Positions 1 through 10,937 of a stretch of DNA of 64,000 nucleotides are shown in pieces; the first letter of the stretch is position 1, and each line of letters starts with the position of its first letter. The notes under the pieces are model-generated. The model did not search any database. It saw nothing but the letters and a program-made list of their open reading frames with translations, and was not told the DNA's origin. The stretch comes from Amphiura filiformis (lineage: Eukaryota > Echinodermata > Ophiuroidea > Amphilepidida > Amphiuridae). Location of the stretch: the NCBI RefSeq assembly GCF_039555335.1, contig NC_092628.1:96972536-97036535 (forward strand). Direction: 5' to 3'. Made by a program: the position numbers and the translations under genes.

Positions 1-823
1 ACGTTCACCATCCAAATAAAACCGTCTTGAGATTATTACTAATTACTAATTCTAAAAAAAGTAAACTTCCTTGACTCGGAAACTTCCTTGACTCTGAAAC
101 ATTTTTTGACAGTTTTCTTGGCTACTTAGCTATGACGTGTGCCAGCTAATTACATCATCATTGTACTTTTCCAGCAGACACAAGATCAGAAACACGGGGT
201 GGACGGACTTGCCCCGGTCTCCCCTGCTGTAATGCACTTGCAAGAAATGCACTTGCAAGAAATGCACTTGCAAGAAATGCACTCAATACAAGATCATTTC
301 CCGGATGCGGATTCTAGTGCCGTATAGACACCTAATATGGATTCGCAATCACAATAATCAGGAGATCGCATTAAAACAGTTTAATATGGATCCCACTCTT
401 GTGTGGAATCACTCGTTATGTAGACATCCTATTCTGACCATTGAATATAAATACTGCATGCCATGAAAAAGTTGGATAGCTCTTTTTATTGAGACGCACT
501 GTCGCCTAAACAAAAAACAAATGCCTTATTATCTCCGTTTTTTCTCTTCATATTTTCTTCATCCCATGTGATTATGCACATCATATTTGAATGGCCTTGA
601 CATAAAGTAAAAAAATTCATTGCTTATGCATGTTGCCTAGTAAACAAATTCTGCAAGCAACACAAATAATACATTGTTACATCAGTAATGTTTATTCACA
701 AATTTTTATTATTTCATATCATAATAAATCCAAGCAATTAAAGAAAAACATTCAGCCAATGTAAACTTTTAGGTTATCAATAGTTGAAAGATTCGGACAT
801 CATCTGGACCTGGGAATGTGACC
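1..823. other. non-coding stretch with two small tandem repeats
   Basis: No exon, RNA gene or transposon coding sequence is visible. A 17-base unit (cttccttgactcggaaa) occurs about twice at 67-103, and a 15-base minisatellite lies at 231-281. The short open frames here look like chance frames. Confidence 0.5.
231..281 (+). repeat. 15-bp minisatellite, about 3.4 copies
   Basis: The unit aatgcacttgcaaga repeats head to tail without mismatch. Read as protein it would give repeated MHLQE, but no gene surrounds it, so a simple slippage repeat is the better reading. Confidence 0.85.
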
Positions 824-1154
824 GGGGTCACTCCCATTGTGGCCTGTACACCATCCGCGATAATAAAAACAAGTAAAAAGGGTAGTTTTTCGTGACTAGG
901 CACGATATGCGCGTATCGTGTTAAGGGTGTCAAAAACATGAAAAATTGAAAAAAAGGGTAGCAAAATTGCAATGGATAATACGCGGAAATGAAATTTAGG
1001 GTATGAAATTGAATAAAATTCCTGTTTATGGTGTAAAAACAGGCGCATGTTACCTGTTTAGGGTATCGTTTTAGCCAAGGGTTAAATCCTTGTTAAGGGT
1101 GCTTTTCAAAATTTGATTATCGCGGATGGTGTACAGGCCACAATGGGAGTGACC
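824..1154. mobile_element. MITE-like element with about 40-bp terminal inverted repeats
   Basis: The left end (ggggtcactcccattgtggc at 824, continuing through cctgtacaccatccgcgata) is repeated in inverse orientation ending at 1154. Between the ends is about 250 bp of AT-rich sequence with no coding. Superfamily is unclear because the flanking target duplication is not obvious. Confidence 0.7.
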
Positions 1155-1603
1155 CCCCCGTGGAATGGGACATGAGAATGGTGCATCATTCAACATGTTC
1201 AATGGAAATTGCAAAACATCAATGGCTTGGAATCATTTTGAGCCTGGGTAGGATTCCACCTGAAACTACTTATTTGGATCCAGCCAGGCCTTTAGATTCT
1301 CAAGATAATATGGCCCATTCCCGCAATGATCAGCAGACCTAAATTTGAGATTGACATGGTAACCTGTTCAAGCCATCATATACAATCTTTTAATTTTTTG
1401 GCATATTTTTAATGTTTACACATGTCCCAACTTGCACCTAAATGGAATTAGCCAAATTTGTTGTGTTTGTACATCAACATTCATGATTATGACTTTATGT
1501 CCTCCTATAGAACTGCATGTTAAACGGGCAAAATAGCCAGTCAGGTTTCACTTTACCTTGTTATTTCAGCTCAAAATGGACTGAAACCCTTCCTGACAAT
1601 TCG

Positions 1604-1891
1604 TCGGCCGTATCACACACTTATGTATTTGCCCTTTTTAACATTTTTGATGTCACATAATATCGTATTTGCACGACCTATTTTATTTAATATTGATTTT
1701 TGCAGAAGTAAGTTATGCTCTGATAGTGAATTACATTGAAAATATGGTATATTTGCATTAATACTTTTAACCAAGTTTTAATCGACAATGTTTTAATCAA
1801 GATTATGCAGCAAATGAAAATCGCTAAATTTTCAAATTTGATTTTCTCAAAATACATATTTTGCAAATACGTCAGTGTGTGATGCGGCCGA
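1604..1891. mobile_element. short foldback element with about 29-bp terminal inverted repeats
   Basis: The left arm begins tcggccgtatcacacactta and the right arm ends with its near inverse complement (tgtgtgatgcggccga). The 288-bp body is AT-rich and non-coding. 1155-1603 and 1892-2511 show nothing else recognisable. Confidence 0.65.
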
Positions 1892-2511
1892 TATTTTACT
1901 ACATTTTGAGTCGAGAACAAATTTAAAATTTGAAGGAAATCATACATTAAGGCTTTAATAAACAGGCTATTCCAAATGAATGTGGAATTTATTATAAAAC
2001 AGAAATAATATGAGGATGCAACAGCTCAAGTGAATCATCTTATTGATTTACAATAGTTCAATCATTTTGTCACACGGGAATGGACCATTTTGACAAGACA
2101 AGAAAGTAGCTAAATGAAAAGTTCAGATGCAAAAGCAGATAAACACCATTTTCAAACTTTTTCAAAGTTAGGGCCAGCCCATCAGTACCAAAATCTGCCC
2201 AATAATGCTAGCTTTAAATTGAAACCCTACTTTAAAAATTGAGTAAAATGGATAATCGGTTTTCCATCTGAGCTCTTCAAATGTAAACAAATGATTTCCT
2301 ACAGTGATTGCTCCAATGGAGCCAAATGACATGAGTGAAGTATTATGAAGATTATGAAAATGCGATAAGCGCCAACAGTAAACAGATGCGCAAGTCCATT
2401 TAACACAATTTGGTCTTTTTCTCAAATGGATTTATTGAGTTTTTGCGATGAAACTCTTCATCTTATCAGTTTTATTAGTCCAGCTGCCAAACTCAATTTT
2501 GCCACAGAAGC

Positions 2512-3347
2512 TTGTTTTGGTGTCCATAGTTGTTTTTGATGGCTATTGCTTCTCAAGATCACCAACTTCAAAAATAAGTTTACTGTAACTCTGTCAGGAT
2601 TGAGCATTTTGAGTTATGGCAGGTCAAAGTTCACAAAGAGGTCAAAATTCAAATTGCTCAAATGCTGTTGAAAAGTTCCTCAAATTATTCCTCTTGACAT
2701 GGTGATCCGGAAAAAATATACTTTTACCTATCTGTGACATACCCTTCTGGAGTTATAAGCAAAAAGGTCAAAGGTCACGATTTGACCTCCACAGGGGTAA
2801 AAACCTGAAAAATGCTCCGATCTTCACCAAAATAGTCTCAAATTATTCACCATAGAAAATCCATGCAGAAAATAATAGTTTGTTATGTGTATGATGCTTC
2901 CTTACATGGGTAACCATGGTAACATATATATATATATTGCTTCCTTACATGAGTAACTATGGTATGATTAAATGGACATTGACCTTTGTCACCACGTTAC
3001 CATAGTAATGACACATCCTAGCTATGGCAAACCATTCTGTTCTTTAATTGTTTACAGAAGACAAAAATGTGAGACTATTTGCATACAAATCTGAGTATTT
3101 GTCAGGTTTTGACCCCTGTGGAGGTCAAATGGTGACCTTTGACCTTTCTGTTTCTGATACTTTTTCTGGATCGCCATGACAAGAGGAATAATTTGGGGAA
3201 CTTTTCAACAGCATTTGACCAATTTGAATTCTGACCGCCATATCTTAAAATGCTAAATGTTGACAGAGTTCCAGTAAACTTATTTTTGGAGTTCGTGGTC
3301 TTGAGAAGCAATATCCATCAAAAACAAAACTATGGACACCAAAACAA
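2512..3347. mobile_element. large foldback element, arms about 240-300 bp
   Basis: The left arm 2512-2812 starts ttgttttggtgtccatagtt and contains tgacctccacaggggt; the right arm 3103-3347 is its diverged inverse, ending ctatggacaccaaaacaa. The loop holds an (AT)n run near 2920 and a repeated gcttccttacatg segment. It is non-coding and resembles a non-autonomous foldback transposon. Arm divergence indicates age. Confidence 0.7.
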
Positions 3348-3404
3348 CGTCATACCCACTGGCAGCCGGACTATATCATTCGCCTATATCATTTGCATCC
3401 GAGC

Positions 3405-3645
3405 TGTATCCTTAGAAGACACTATGAAAGCGGTCAATTACTGTTACCCATACTGATGTATCTACGATGTGTTTAGAAGAGAGTGCCGTTTTCACATACT
3501 GACGTAACTATGATGTATTTTTCAAGAACGCAACAAGTCAATTACTTATGCCATAGTTCACAAACAGTCGCAGCTATGATGTCTCTTTAGTAGACAGCAC
3601 AGAAGTGACTGTTTACTGTTTCACATACTGACTTAATACACAAGT
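3405..3645. repeat. degenerate tandem repeat, period roughly 65-70 bp
   Basis: Phrases such as catactgacgtaactatgat and tagaagacactatgaa recur three to four times with many changes. It lies just 3' (on the minus strand) of the EGF exon at 3899-4023, so it may be in a 3' UTR or intron. Confidence 0.4.
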
Positions 3646-3898
3646 ATACTTTAATATTAAATTCAATATCAATAAAAGAACAAAACTAAATACTTCACTG
3701 AAATTTGTTAACTTTACCATTGTTTGCTCAAGAAGGCAATTTGGAACCGAATCAAGAAATGATATAACAATTTTCACATGATGCACCCGATGATTTGATA
3801 GTACTAGTAGAAGTAACATGTGTGTTTGTGGGTTGGTGGATATTTGTGTAAAGGGGGTGTATGTGTATGCAGGGGTGAGCATAATTACGTGTACACAT

Positions 3899-4023
3899 TC
3901 ACTTCATGATTTCACAGTTGGTCCCAGTGAATCCAGGTTGACACTGACATGTGTAGAATCCAGCTCCATCAATACAAATACCGCCATTTTGACATGATGG
4001 CATTCCCTCACATTCAGGAGTTT
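3899..4023 (-). CDS. EGF-like exon, possibly terminal (EGF-19)
   Basis: After an acceptor (ttttacag) the minus strand encodes one EGF domain in phase 1, [11 protein letters not shown] with all six cysteines and the Asx-hydroxylation pattern [12 protein letters not shown]. The usual gtaag donor after ...CEI is missing: translation runs into ATG AAG TGA. It is either the last coding exon (product ending CEIMK) or an exon that lost its donor. A possible ATTAAA poly(A) signal lies near 3650 on the minus strand. The next upstream exon in gene sense is at 7499. Confidence 0.6.
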
Positions 4024-4665
4024 CTGTAAAAAATGAGCCAAAAAATGGGTCAGCAATAAGCTTACTTTGTCTTTACTCTGTATAGATTGTAAATCTGCAT
4101 GCTTTTTTAAAATTGACAAAATTTTATTTACAATAGTTGAGTTTGGACTACTACTAAATAGAAATCACATTTTTAAGTTAAAGACAGCCAATTGTAGCCA
4201 ATTCCTGCCCAGTCCAAACTGTCTATCAATTATGATACATACATAATTATGTAAAGCTGACATTATATTCACTCCACTATTCATGAACATGATGGTATAT
4301 CAGCCACATACCCTAAAAATCACCAAATTAAAATTCAAGCAACAGATCAAGTGTGTAAAGTGAGCTGCAATGAATGGCACCATACACATCCCAATTTTGT
4401 GGTGAATCCTAATTTAGTTGCTTACATCATAGAGACATGAATAAACACAGGTAATATGTTATATTATGCGACACGATCTGTTCCATGGGGGCCAAAGGCA
4501 GCAAAACTGAAATTGAGATAAAGGCAAAAATATGGAGTAAAAAACCAATAAAATACTGAATACATAAGAAAATAGACATCATGAAATTTCATAACTTTAG
4601 TACCAAGTATGGTAGACCTTTGGTGTTTTCAGTATATGATAGCTTAATGTTACGTTTGAATAAGG
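4024..4665. other. intron or spacer without recognised features
   Basis: AT-rich sequence with no conserved exon, RNA or repeat arm that I can identify. Confidence 0.4.
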
Positions 4666-4782
4666 TAAGGGAACAAACCAAAAGATCGATGACGTCCTAC
4701 AAACAAGTTTCGTTTAGGGGAGGGATAAAAATACTCGATTACGTTTGTAAAAAAACATTGGTCTGAAGAATGTGTCATTATA
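4666..4782. mobile_element. left half of a TIR element split by a 2.4-kb insertion
   Basis: It begins agggaacaaaccaaaagatc and matches the inverse complement of the intact copy at 31212-31449 up to gaatgtgtcattat. The right half resumes at 7214-7326, so the stretch between was inserted into, or recombined into, this element. Confidence 0.7.
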
Positions 4783-4870
4783 TATCTTGTAAGCTTTTCT
4801 TCATGGTTTTTGTATCAAAAACAAACATCGCACAATCGTTTAAAATGTCAACTAATAGTAATAAATAAAT

Positions 4871-4962
4871 GCAAGAAATCGTATCTGTGGTAATACGACT
4901 TTCTTGCACCATTCTTCATAAGTTAACAAGAAAGTTGTATCTGCGCAGATACGACTTTCTTG
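4871..4962. repeat. two neighbouring related palindromes
   Basis: Hairpin one (4871-4907) pairs gcaagaaatcgtat with atacgactttcttgc. Hairpin two (4927-4962) pairs caagaaagttgtatctg with cagatacgactttcttg around a central gcgc. The shared arm sequence suggests one duplicated foldback. Confidence 0.75.
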
Positions 4963-5087
4963 CGGAAGAAACATGTCATCTCAATTAGTAAGTTTGATAG
5001 CGGGTTCGCAATCGGACAAGTTTAGAACTGTCAAGCTTTCGTCTGGAGTAGCTCTGACCTCTTCAGGACAAAGTACCTAAAATGAGA

Positions 5088-5595
5088 TATGCGCACTTGC
5101 CTACTGATGGCTCTGAAAAGACAGCTCCTGCACACATGCAGCTCCTGCAAGTGTGCAGAGCCATTCACAGAAGGCTGCCCCTTGTCAACAAAGAACAAGC
5201 AGACCCCGCCTATTTGCTAACTACTAAAGTTAAAGGTTTGTTTGCTCTGAAAAGAGGCATCACTCAAGATTGTCCCTTGTCAACAGAGAACAAGTAGACC
5301 TTGCCTATCTGCTAAAGTAAAAGGTTTGGTGGCTCTGCAAAGAGCCGTTCACTGAAGACAGCCCCTTGTCAACAGAGAACAAGTAGACATCGCCTATCTG
5401 GTAAAGTAAAAGGTTTGGTGGCTCTGTAAAGAGCCGTTCACTGAAGACAGCCCCTTGTCATCAGAGAACAAGTAGACCTCGCCTTTTTGCTGAAGTAAAA
5501 GGTTTGGAGGCTCTGAAAAGAGAAAAAGCCGTTCACTGAATACTGCCCCTTATCAACAGAAAACAAGCAGACCTCACCTATCTGCTGATGCAATT
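5088..5595 (+). repeat. 89-bp tandem array with conserved hairpins
   Basis: Five imperfect units are spaced about 88-89 bp apart (aaggtttg at 5233, 5321, 5410 and 5499, with an earlier divergent unit). Each has a ggctct...agagcc stem with a four-base loop (gcaa at 5331-5346, gtaa at 5420-5435, gaaa in others) and, about 30 bases later, a second potential stem CTTGT/ACAAG. No open reading frame spans the array. It could be a satellite or a cluster of structured RNA-like units; function unknown. Confidence 0.7.
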
Positions 5596-5819
5596 GCAGA
5601 GAGAACCCACATTGGGTTGCCCTATACCTCTTTGTGTCATGTTAAATAAATAGGCTGCCCTTGCCTATGAGGTCAGTTATCATACAGACTGCCGTTATAT
5701 AATCATTTGACAACAATAAGATGCACGATGAACGTATATCAGTTCATTGCGGATGTGGTAGAGATTAGCGTCGTTGTGACTGGTTGTTAGCTGAGACCCA
5801 AAAACTGGAACACCAAATA

Positions 5820-6060
5820 ACATGTTATTCATATATTAGGGGTTCGAGGTGGTAGTTTATAGGGTCTCTTTTTCCCCGACTTAGAGCTAGCACCGTTTTC
5901 AAGATTGTACTAGGGTAATCTTGAAAATGGGGCCCCAAAGACTATGTTATGTGTATAATAGGGGATGAATGATTTTGGGTCCCGTTTTTAAGCCCTATAG
6001 GGTATCTTGAAAACGGGGACCCCAAAAACGGAACTGAAATGGGAACCCAAAATGTATTTT
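5820..6060. repeat. imperfect inverted repeats around a cttgaaaacggggaccccaa motif
   Basis: Several copies of gggtcccgtttt / cttgaaaacggggaccc in both orientations make overlapping hairpins. They are probably pieces of a diverged foldback element. Confidence 0.4.
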
Positions 6061-6540
6061 AGGGCCCAGTTTTCGAGATATCATCATCATGATCATTAAT
6101 TAGCCAAGTATGGTCTTTTATGTGTTAATGTTTCTGTGGTGTTAGGTTATCAAGTTTGAGAAAGTGCTTAGAAATCATTCATAACCTCATTAATAAACGC
6201 GATGCGTGCGATCCAATCACTTTTAGTTATTTGTGAAAACACGAACGCAAATCGAGGTCATTAATCTCACAATTGACCGCAAAATGCGTAATTGTTCCAA
6301 TGTCGCACAAAATTGGCCGGCGTTTGTGTGTTGTTGTGCGTCGAACAAACTGCTCGCGCTGACTGCTGTATTTGGATTGCGCGCTACCATATTTGCACAG
6401 ATTGTGATATGCACTTTTGTTATTGGTCGTCCTGTTTTAGCCTGATCGATTTTTGGAAAGGGAAGATGTAAAAATCATCTATTTTTATAAAATTTTGTGT
6501 TATTTTGTAAGGTGAAGAGATTAAAGTGACGGTTATGAAT

Positions 6541-6695
6541 GAGGTTAATAACTTTGCATCGGTAATTTGTCGGGCATTGTGAAAAATCTAAACATTTTGC
6601 TTTGGACCTCGGAATATTCCTCGGTTCCAAAGGCAAAATGTTTATAGATTTTTCACAATGCCCGACAAAATAACCGATGCGCAGTTATTAACCTC
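6541..6695. repeat. 155-bp near-perfect palindrome
   Basis: gaggttaataactttgcatc at the left end pairs with gatgcgcagttattaacctc at the right, and the arms stay paired to a short centre (ggacctcggaatattcctcgg). It is non-coding and typical of a foldback MITE. Confidence 0.8.
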
Positions 6696-6713
6696 TAAGT
6701 AGGTGTCCCAGCA

Positions 6714-7092
6714 AACACAAAATATTTGACAAAAGGTGAGAAAAGGTTGCCAGAAATGTTTAAATGTCTGGTTTTATAAAGGGTATATAAAGGGTATAAA
6801 ATGTTTTCATATCATTTAAAAACGTTTTTTGATAACTTACTGCAAATATTCTAACATAATGTTATTTGGGTGTTGACAAAATATTTGGCAAAAAATGTTT
6901 AGAAAAAATGTTTTACAACTAGATTTTAAAAATATTTTAAAAATATTGTTGTATTGTGTTTTCTTACAAAATGTTTTAAAACATTTTCATGACCTTTATA
7001 TAACCCAACATTTAATGTTATTAAATCTATTTTACCAAAACCAAAATTTCACCTGTTCAAAACGTTTTAAAAACGTTTTGTGTTTGCTGGGG
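6714..7092. mobile_element. TIR element, ccagcaaacacaaaa family, copy 1
   Basis: Left end cccagcaaacacaaaatatt and right end aacgttttgtgtttgctggg are inverse complements. The interior is made of short repeats of aaaatgtttt/aaaacgtttt. A second, window-truncated copy starts at 63742. Open frames inside are low-complexity artefacts. Confidence 0.75.
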
Positions 7093-7213
7093 TACTTGTG
7101 TCACAAGTTTTGTGAACATGCCGGCTTTATTTATCCATCCACATTGTTGATACTATGGGTAACCCTATCATATGTCCCATTTATTGTCCGTATACCTTTA
7201 AAAAACAACCCAA

Positions 7214-7326
7214 CATTTTTCAACATTTCATTATTACATTTCTGGCAGGAAGGGAGGGGGTCGGCCGAGAAACGAAACTAGTTATGTTTATAGGACGTCA
7301 TCGATCTTTTGGTTTGTTCCCTAATA
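7214..7326. mobile_element. right half of the split TIR element
   Basis: It runs from tttttcaacatttcattatt to the terminal gatcttttggtttgttccct and aligns to the second half of the copy at 31212-31449. With 4666-4782 it reconstitutes one element boundary to boundary. Confidence 0.7.
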
Positions 7327-7498
7327 GTTATAGGAACTCAATTGTCAAAAATGCCTCCTTTGGCCCCCATGGACCAGATTGTGTCACATATGTCCTTCAT
7401 TCAATTACTGACATGTAAAATAAAAATGACAATAGGCTATATTTGAAAATGCCATTTCAAGTGATGTTATATTTTAGAATACAATTATTTCATATCAC

Positions 7499-7612
7499 CT
7501 GTTTCACAGTTACGTCCAGTAAATCCAGGTAAACAAGTACATGAGTAATCAAACGCTGTATCTGTACAAGTACCGCCATTCAGACAAGGATCAGTTAAAC
7601 ATGAATCCACAT
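7499..7612 (-). CDS. EGF-like exon (EGF-18), phase 1-1
   Basis: Acceptor ttgtag and donor gtgata bracket 114 nt encoding (D)[15 protein letters not shown] followed by [11 protein letters not shown] and [11 protein letters not shown]. All six cysteines are present, and CLNGGTC fits the C-x4-T-C O-fucose site. The Cys1-Cys2 segment lacks C-x-S-x-P-C, unlike the main EGF block. It is 14 kb past the putative transmembrane exon, so it may belong to a separate downstream gene with the exon at 3899-4023. Confidence 0.8.
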
Positions 7613-7909
7613 CTACAAGTAAACCAGAATGATAATGGTGAATATGATGCATCACAGTTACATTGGTTTCATCTTTTGGGGCCGATTATTTGCATACAAG
7701 TATTGGGCTATTCCAGATGAAATCCACACACCCCCTATATATGGATGACCTTAAATCTCCCACATGGGGGGTCTAATTTCAAATGGAGTCACCTATTTGA
7801 AATTCACATTCCCTGTGTGGAAGATTAAAGTCAAGTATTCCAAGTGTATGAATTTTAACTAGAAAAGCCCAATGCATGGTCCTATATTTTAACCCTAAAG
7901 TGTAACTTA
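7613..7909. repeat. probable old MITE fragment
   Basis: A segment beginning tgggctattccagatgaaat near 7703 ends at about 7872 with gaaaagccca, hinting at short inverted ends around aatttcaaatggagtc and its inverse. Otherwise it is AT-rich intronic sequence. Confidence 0.3.
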
Positions 7910-8504
7910 CGAGGGGGTATCAAAAAGTTTTAGAAATCGCCCAGAAGTGAAAGAGCTATATCAATGAAATTTTGTCAGTGCAATCACTGGTCCTTATGTA
8001 CACTATGGTGCAAGAATGGTCTCATAATAATGTTTACTTTTTTTACAGGTGGCGCTAGATGCCATAACCTGCTGTCCCAGTTACTGTACATAAACTGCAA
8101 GATTGAGAAAATTGAGGCAAGCAGCATTATTAAGATCCTGCTTTTGAAGGGTTGCAGTGCCTAGAAAATCGATGATGAAATGAAAGTTATCTTCGGTGGT
8201 GATTGTGATATGTCACTGTTGCTTTTTGGAAAAGGAATTTTTATTTTATCACAGATTTTTTGGGCACAGTAACCCTTAAAATGGAACTTAATCACGGCTG
8301 CATGCCTCAATTTTCTCCATTTTACTGGTTATGCGGTTACATAGGCAGGTACTGACATCTAGCGCCTGTAAAAAAAGTAAACATACTTATGAGACCATTT
8401 TTGCACCATAGTGTACATAAGGACCAGTGATTGCACTGACAAAATTTCATTGATATAGCTCTTTCACTTCTGTGCGATTTCTAAAACTTTTTGATACCCC
8501 CTCG
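7910..8504 (+). mobile_element. mariner-like deletion derivative with long inverted repeats
   Basis: Both ends read cgagggggtatcaaaaagtt in inverse orientation and are flanked by TA, the target of Tc1/mariner elements. Arms of about 170-180 bp run through gtgcaatcactggtccttat. The middle, near 8094-8215 on plus, encodes I-E-A-S-S-I-I-K-I-L-L-L-K-G-C-S-A, a TAG stop, then K-I-D-D-E-M-K-V-I-F-G-G-D, which resembles the N-terminal helix-turn-helix of mariner transposases. The catalytic domain is absent. Confidence 0.7.
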
Positions 8505-8709
8505 TACCTGGTTACAAAAAACCAAACAAACACCATTTTCACTCCTTTTGTGGTCCCCCGGAATGATGACATTCCCTTTCAGATTTATTATGTATGATGC
8601 CAATTTTTTATATTTATAATACTCCATTTGCAATATTATATTTACCCCAATAGTATACATTTGGTAGTATCTTGATATTGTGGGTATAGTGTTACACTTG
8701 TGAGTAATG

Positions 8710-9640
8710 TTATTTATAAATATGCTCTTTCTCTGTTATAATGTATCCAATATGACATTTCCATGTAAGATTTTCATCCATTATAACTCCTAAAAATTTG
8801 GTCTTAGTTACTCTTTGTAGTTTAACATTGTCTAATATAATATCTGCATTTTTGTGACACGTAACATAATCATAGTTTTCCATCGAAGTCATTTTTGGGG
8901 TACCCATAATCATATAATTAGTCTTACTAGCATTAACCGAGAGTTTGTTTGACTTGAACCAGTTGCTTACTTCTGATAGTTCCTTATTAATCATCGATAT
9001 GTCATTTACAATATCATCACTTGAGTACAAAATTGTCGTATCATTGGCAAATAGTGTGAAGTCTAACAAACTCGACGCATTAGTTATATCATTAATATAC
9101 AGAATAAAAAGTAGAGGGCCTAATATTGAGCCTTGTGGGACACCACATATTATACTTTGAAGTTCAGATTTGCTGGTATTATAATTTACATACTGTTTTC
9201 TATCGCTTAGATAACTCATGAACCAGTCATAAACTATTCCCCTGAATCCATAGTGTTCCACCTTATGAAGTAAAATATTGTGATCGATTGTATCAAATGC
9301 CTTTGATAAGTCTAGATACATACCAATTGTGGTTTTATGATCCTCTACTGCATTGTTTATTTTATCAACAAGATGCATGGTCGTGATATGGGTGGAATGA
9401 TTGGCTCTAAAACCAAACTGTTTTTCATTTAAAATATGGTTTTTGTCAATAAATTCAATCGATCTGTTGAAAACTAAACTTTCCAGGATTTTAGAGAAAC
9501 ATGGCAAGATTGATATAGGGTGATAGTTTGACAGTATTTCAGCATCATCCTTTTTGAAAATGGGAATTATTTTAGCTACTTTTAATTGACTAGGAACATT
9601 TCCAGTCGACAAAGACAAATTAAAGATATTTGTAAGAGGC
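8710..9640 (-). pseudogene. LINE reverse transcriptase, inactive
   Basis: A 302-residue open frame carries RT blocks: KVAKIIPIFKKDD, the Q-F-G-F-R-A-N-H-S-T block, YLDLSKAFDTIDH, GVPQGSILGPLLF, and the catalytic box as L-F-A-N-D-T. The box is normally Y/F-A-D-D, so the first catalytic aspartate is changed to asparagine; this copy should be inactive even apart from the frame breaks upstream. The family is a non-LTR element of the CR1/Jockey group. Confidence 0.85.
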
Positions 9641-9861
9641 CGAACAATTTATTTATTTTTAATCACAATTAAACTGTTCTGAGAGATTTTGTTTTTTTGT
9701 TCTTCCAATGACATTGTTAATTGTTTTCCAGGTTTGTCGCATGTTATTTTTCACTGCTTCAAACTTTTTAAAGAAATAGGCTCGCTTTGCCTTTCTCATT
9801 AGGCCATGCAATTTGTTTCTGAACGTTTTGAATTTCTGGTTGCTATTTTCGTTTGGACATC

Positions 9862-10820
9862 TTAGATATTGTTTATATAACTTGTTTTTTTAAGTTTATA
9901 CTTTTGAGGAGACCTTTGGTGATCCACGGAGACCGTGGATCTTTTTTTTGATTTATTCGTACATTTTTTGAGTGGTATACATTCATTATATAGGACTTGA
10001 AAATATTTTACACACTTATTGTAATCATCTTTGGCATTGTTATTATCCAAGACTTCCTCCCATTTTACCTTAGACAATCGTTTTTTAAACCTTGCTACAT
10101 TATCTTCATTATGAACTCTTCTGTAATAACACTTAGGCTTACTTTTGTTTTTACTTTTATCATCCAAACTCAAATTACATATCACCGCTGTTGGCAAATG
10201 GTCGCTTACATCTGTAACCAAGATTGCCGATTGTAATATGTTATCGCAATTCGTTATTATGTTGTCGATGATTGTTGCCGAGTGTTCTGTAATTCTGGTT
10301 GGTTTATAAATCTTAGGAATCAATGAATAAGAATAAATGAGATCCAAGTAATCATGAGTAGGTCTATCAGTATCATCTTTAAGAAGGTCTATGTTGTAAT
10401 CTCCCATTATACAGGAAATTTTATTTTCAGTATTAATTTTGTTGAACACTTTATCAATATCTAATATAAAGTTGTCTATGGATGTGTGGGCCCTGTAGAC
10501 TACTCCTACTAATATATTTTTTGCATTCTTTCTTTCTATTTCAATAAAACATGATTCGTAATATTTGAGTTTGCATTACATAGGTCATTTCATAATTTGT
10601 ACTGGATTTTGTTAGAGACATACATACATACATACACCGCCTTTATCGCGGCCAGTTCTGTTAACGTGTTCCATATTATAGCCAGGAAGATTGTAGTATT
10701 CATGTGGTTTATCTTTAAGATGTATTTCCGAGAGGCCTATGATAGTAAAGTCATGACTGACAGTTTTAATACATTCTTTGAGTTTATCAAAGTTTTTGGA
10801 AAGTTCTATGGAAGAGTCAG
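9862..10820 (-). pseudogene. LINE APE-type endonuclease remnant
   Basis: The frame at 9862-10449 holds the C-terminal part (C-I-M-G-D-Y-N-I-D-L-L, a ...IDNIITN stretch, V-S-D-H-L-P-T catalytic SDH box). Upstream, in other frames, the minus strand near 10660-10800 gives IIGLSEIHL and NRTGRDKGGV, typical N-terminal endonuclease motifs. Several frameshifts and stops make it nonfunctional. Confidence 0.75.
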
Positions 10821-10937
10821 GAATTTGTCACCATTTACTATACCCAAAATGGAACTTTCAAAGGACATTTGGTATCCCTATACCAAAAGTGCACCTCAAA
10901 CCAGCCATATATACAATGAAATAAACTCCTCAACAAC

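Larger units (their letters stand above)
8690..10840 (-). mobile_element. 5'-truncated, decayed CR1/Jockey-group LINE
   Basis: Read on minus: APE-type endonuclease remnants (about 10820-9862, with frame breaks) followed by a reverse transcriptase (about 9640-8710). The 5' end abuts the Tc1 remnant at 10938. It is probably intronic or intergenic. Two coding parts are listed separately. Confidence 0.85.

Noticed and set aside
139-327. 62-codon frame with MHLQE repeats
   Set aside because: Frame depends on the 15-bp minisatellite; no other support.
5331-5346. Histone mRNA 3' stem-loop
   Set aside because: The stem GGCTCT/AGAGCC matches, but the loop is GNRA rather than the U-rich tetraloop, and no histone gene is nearby.
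6895-7281. 128-codon plus-strand frame
   Set aside because: Runs through aaaatgtttt repeats of a TIR element and into the split transposon; no family match.
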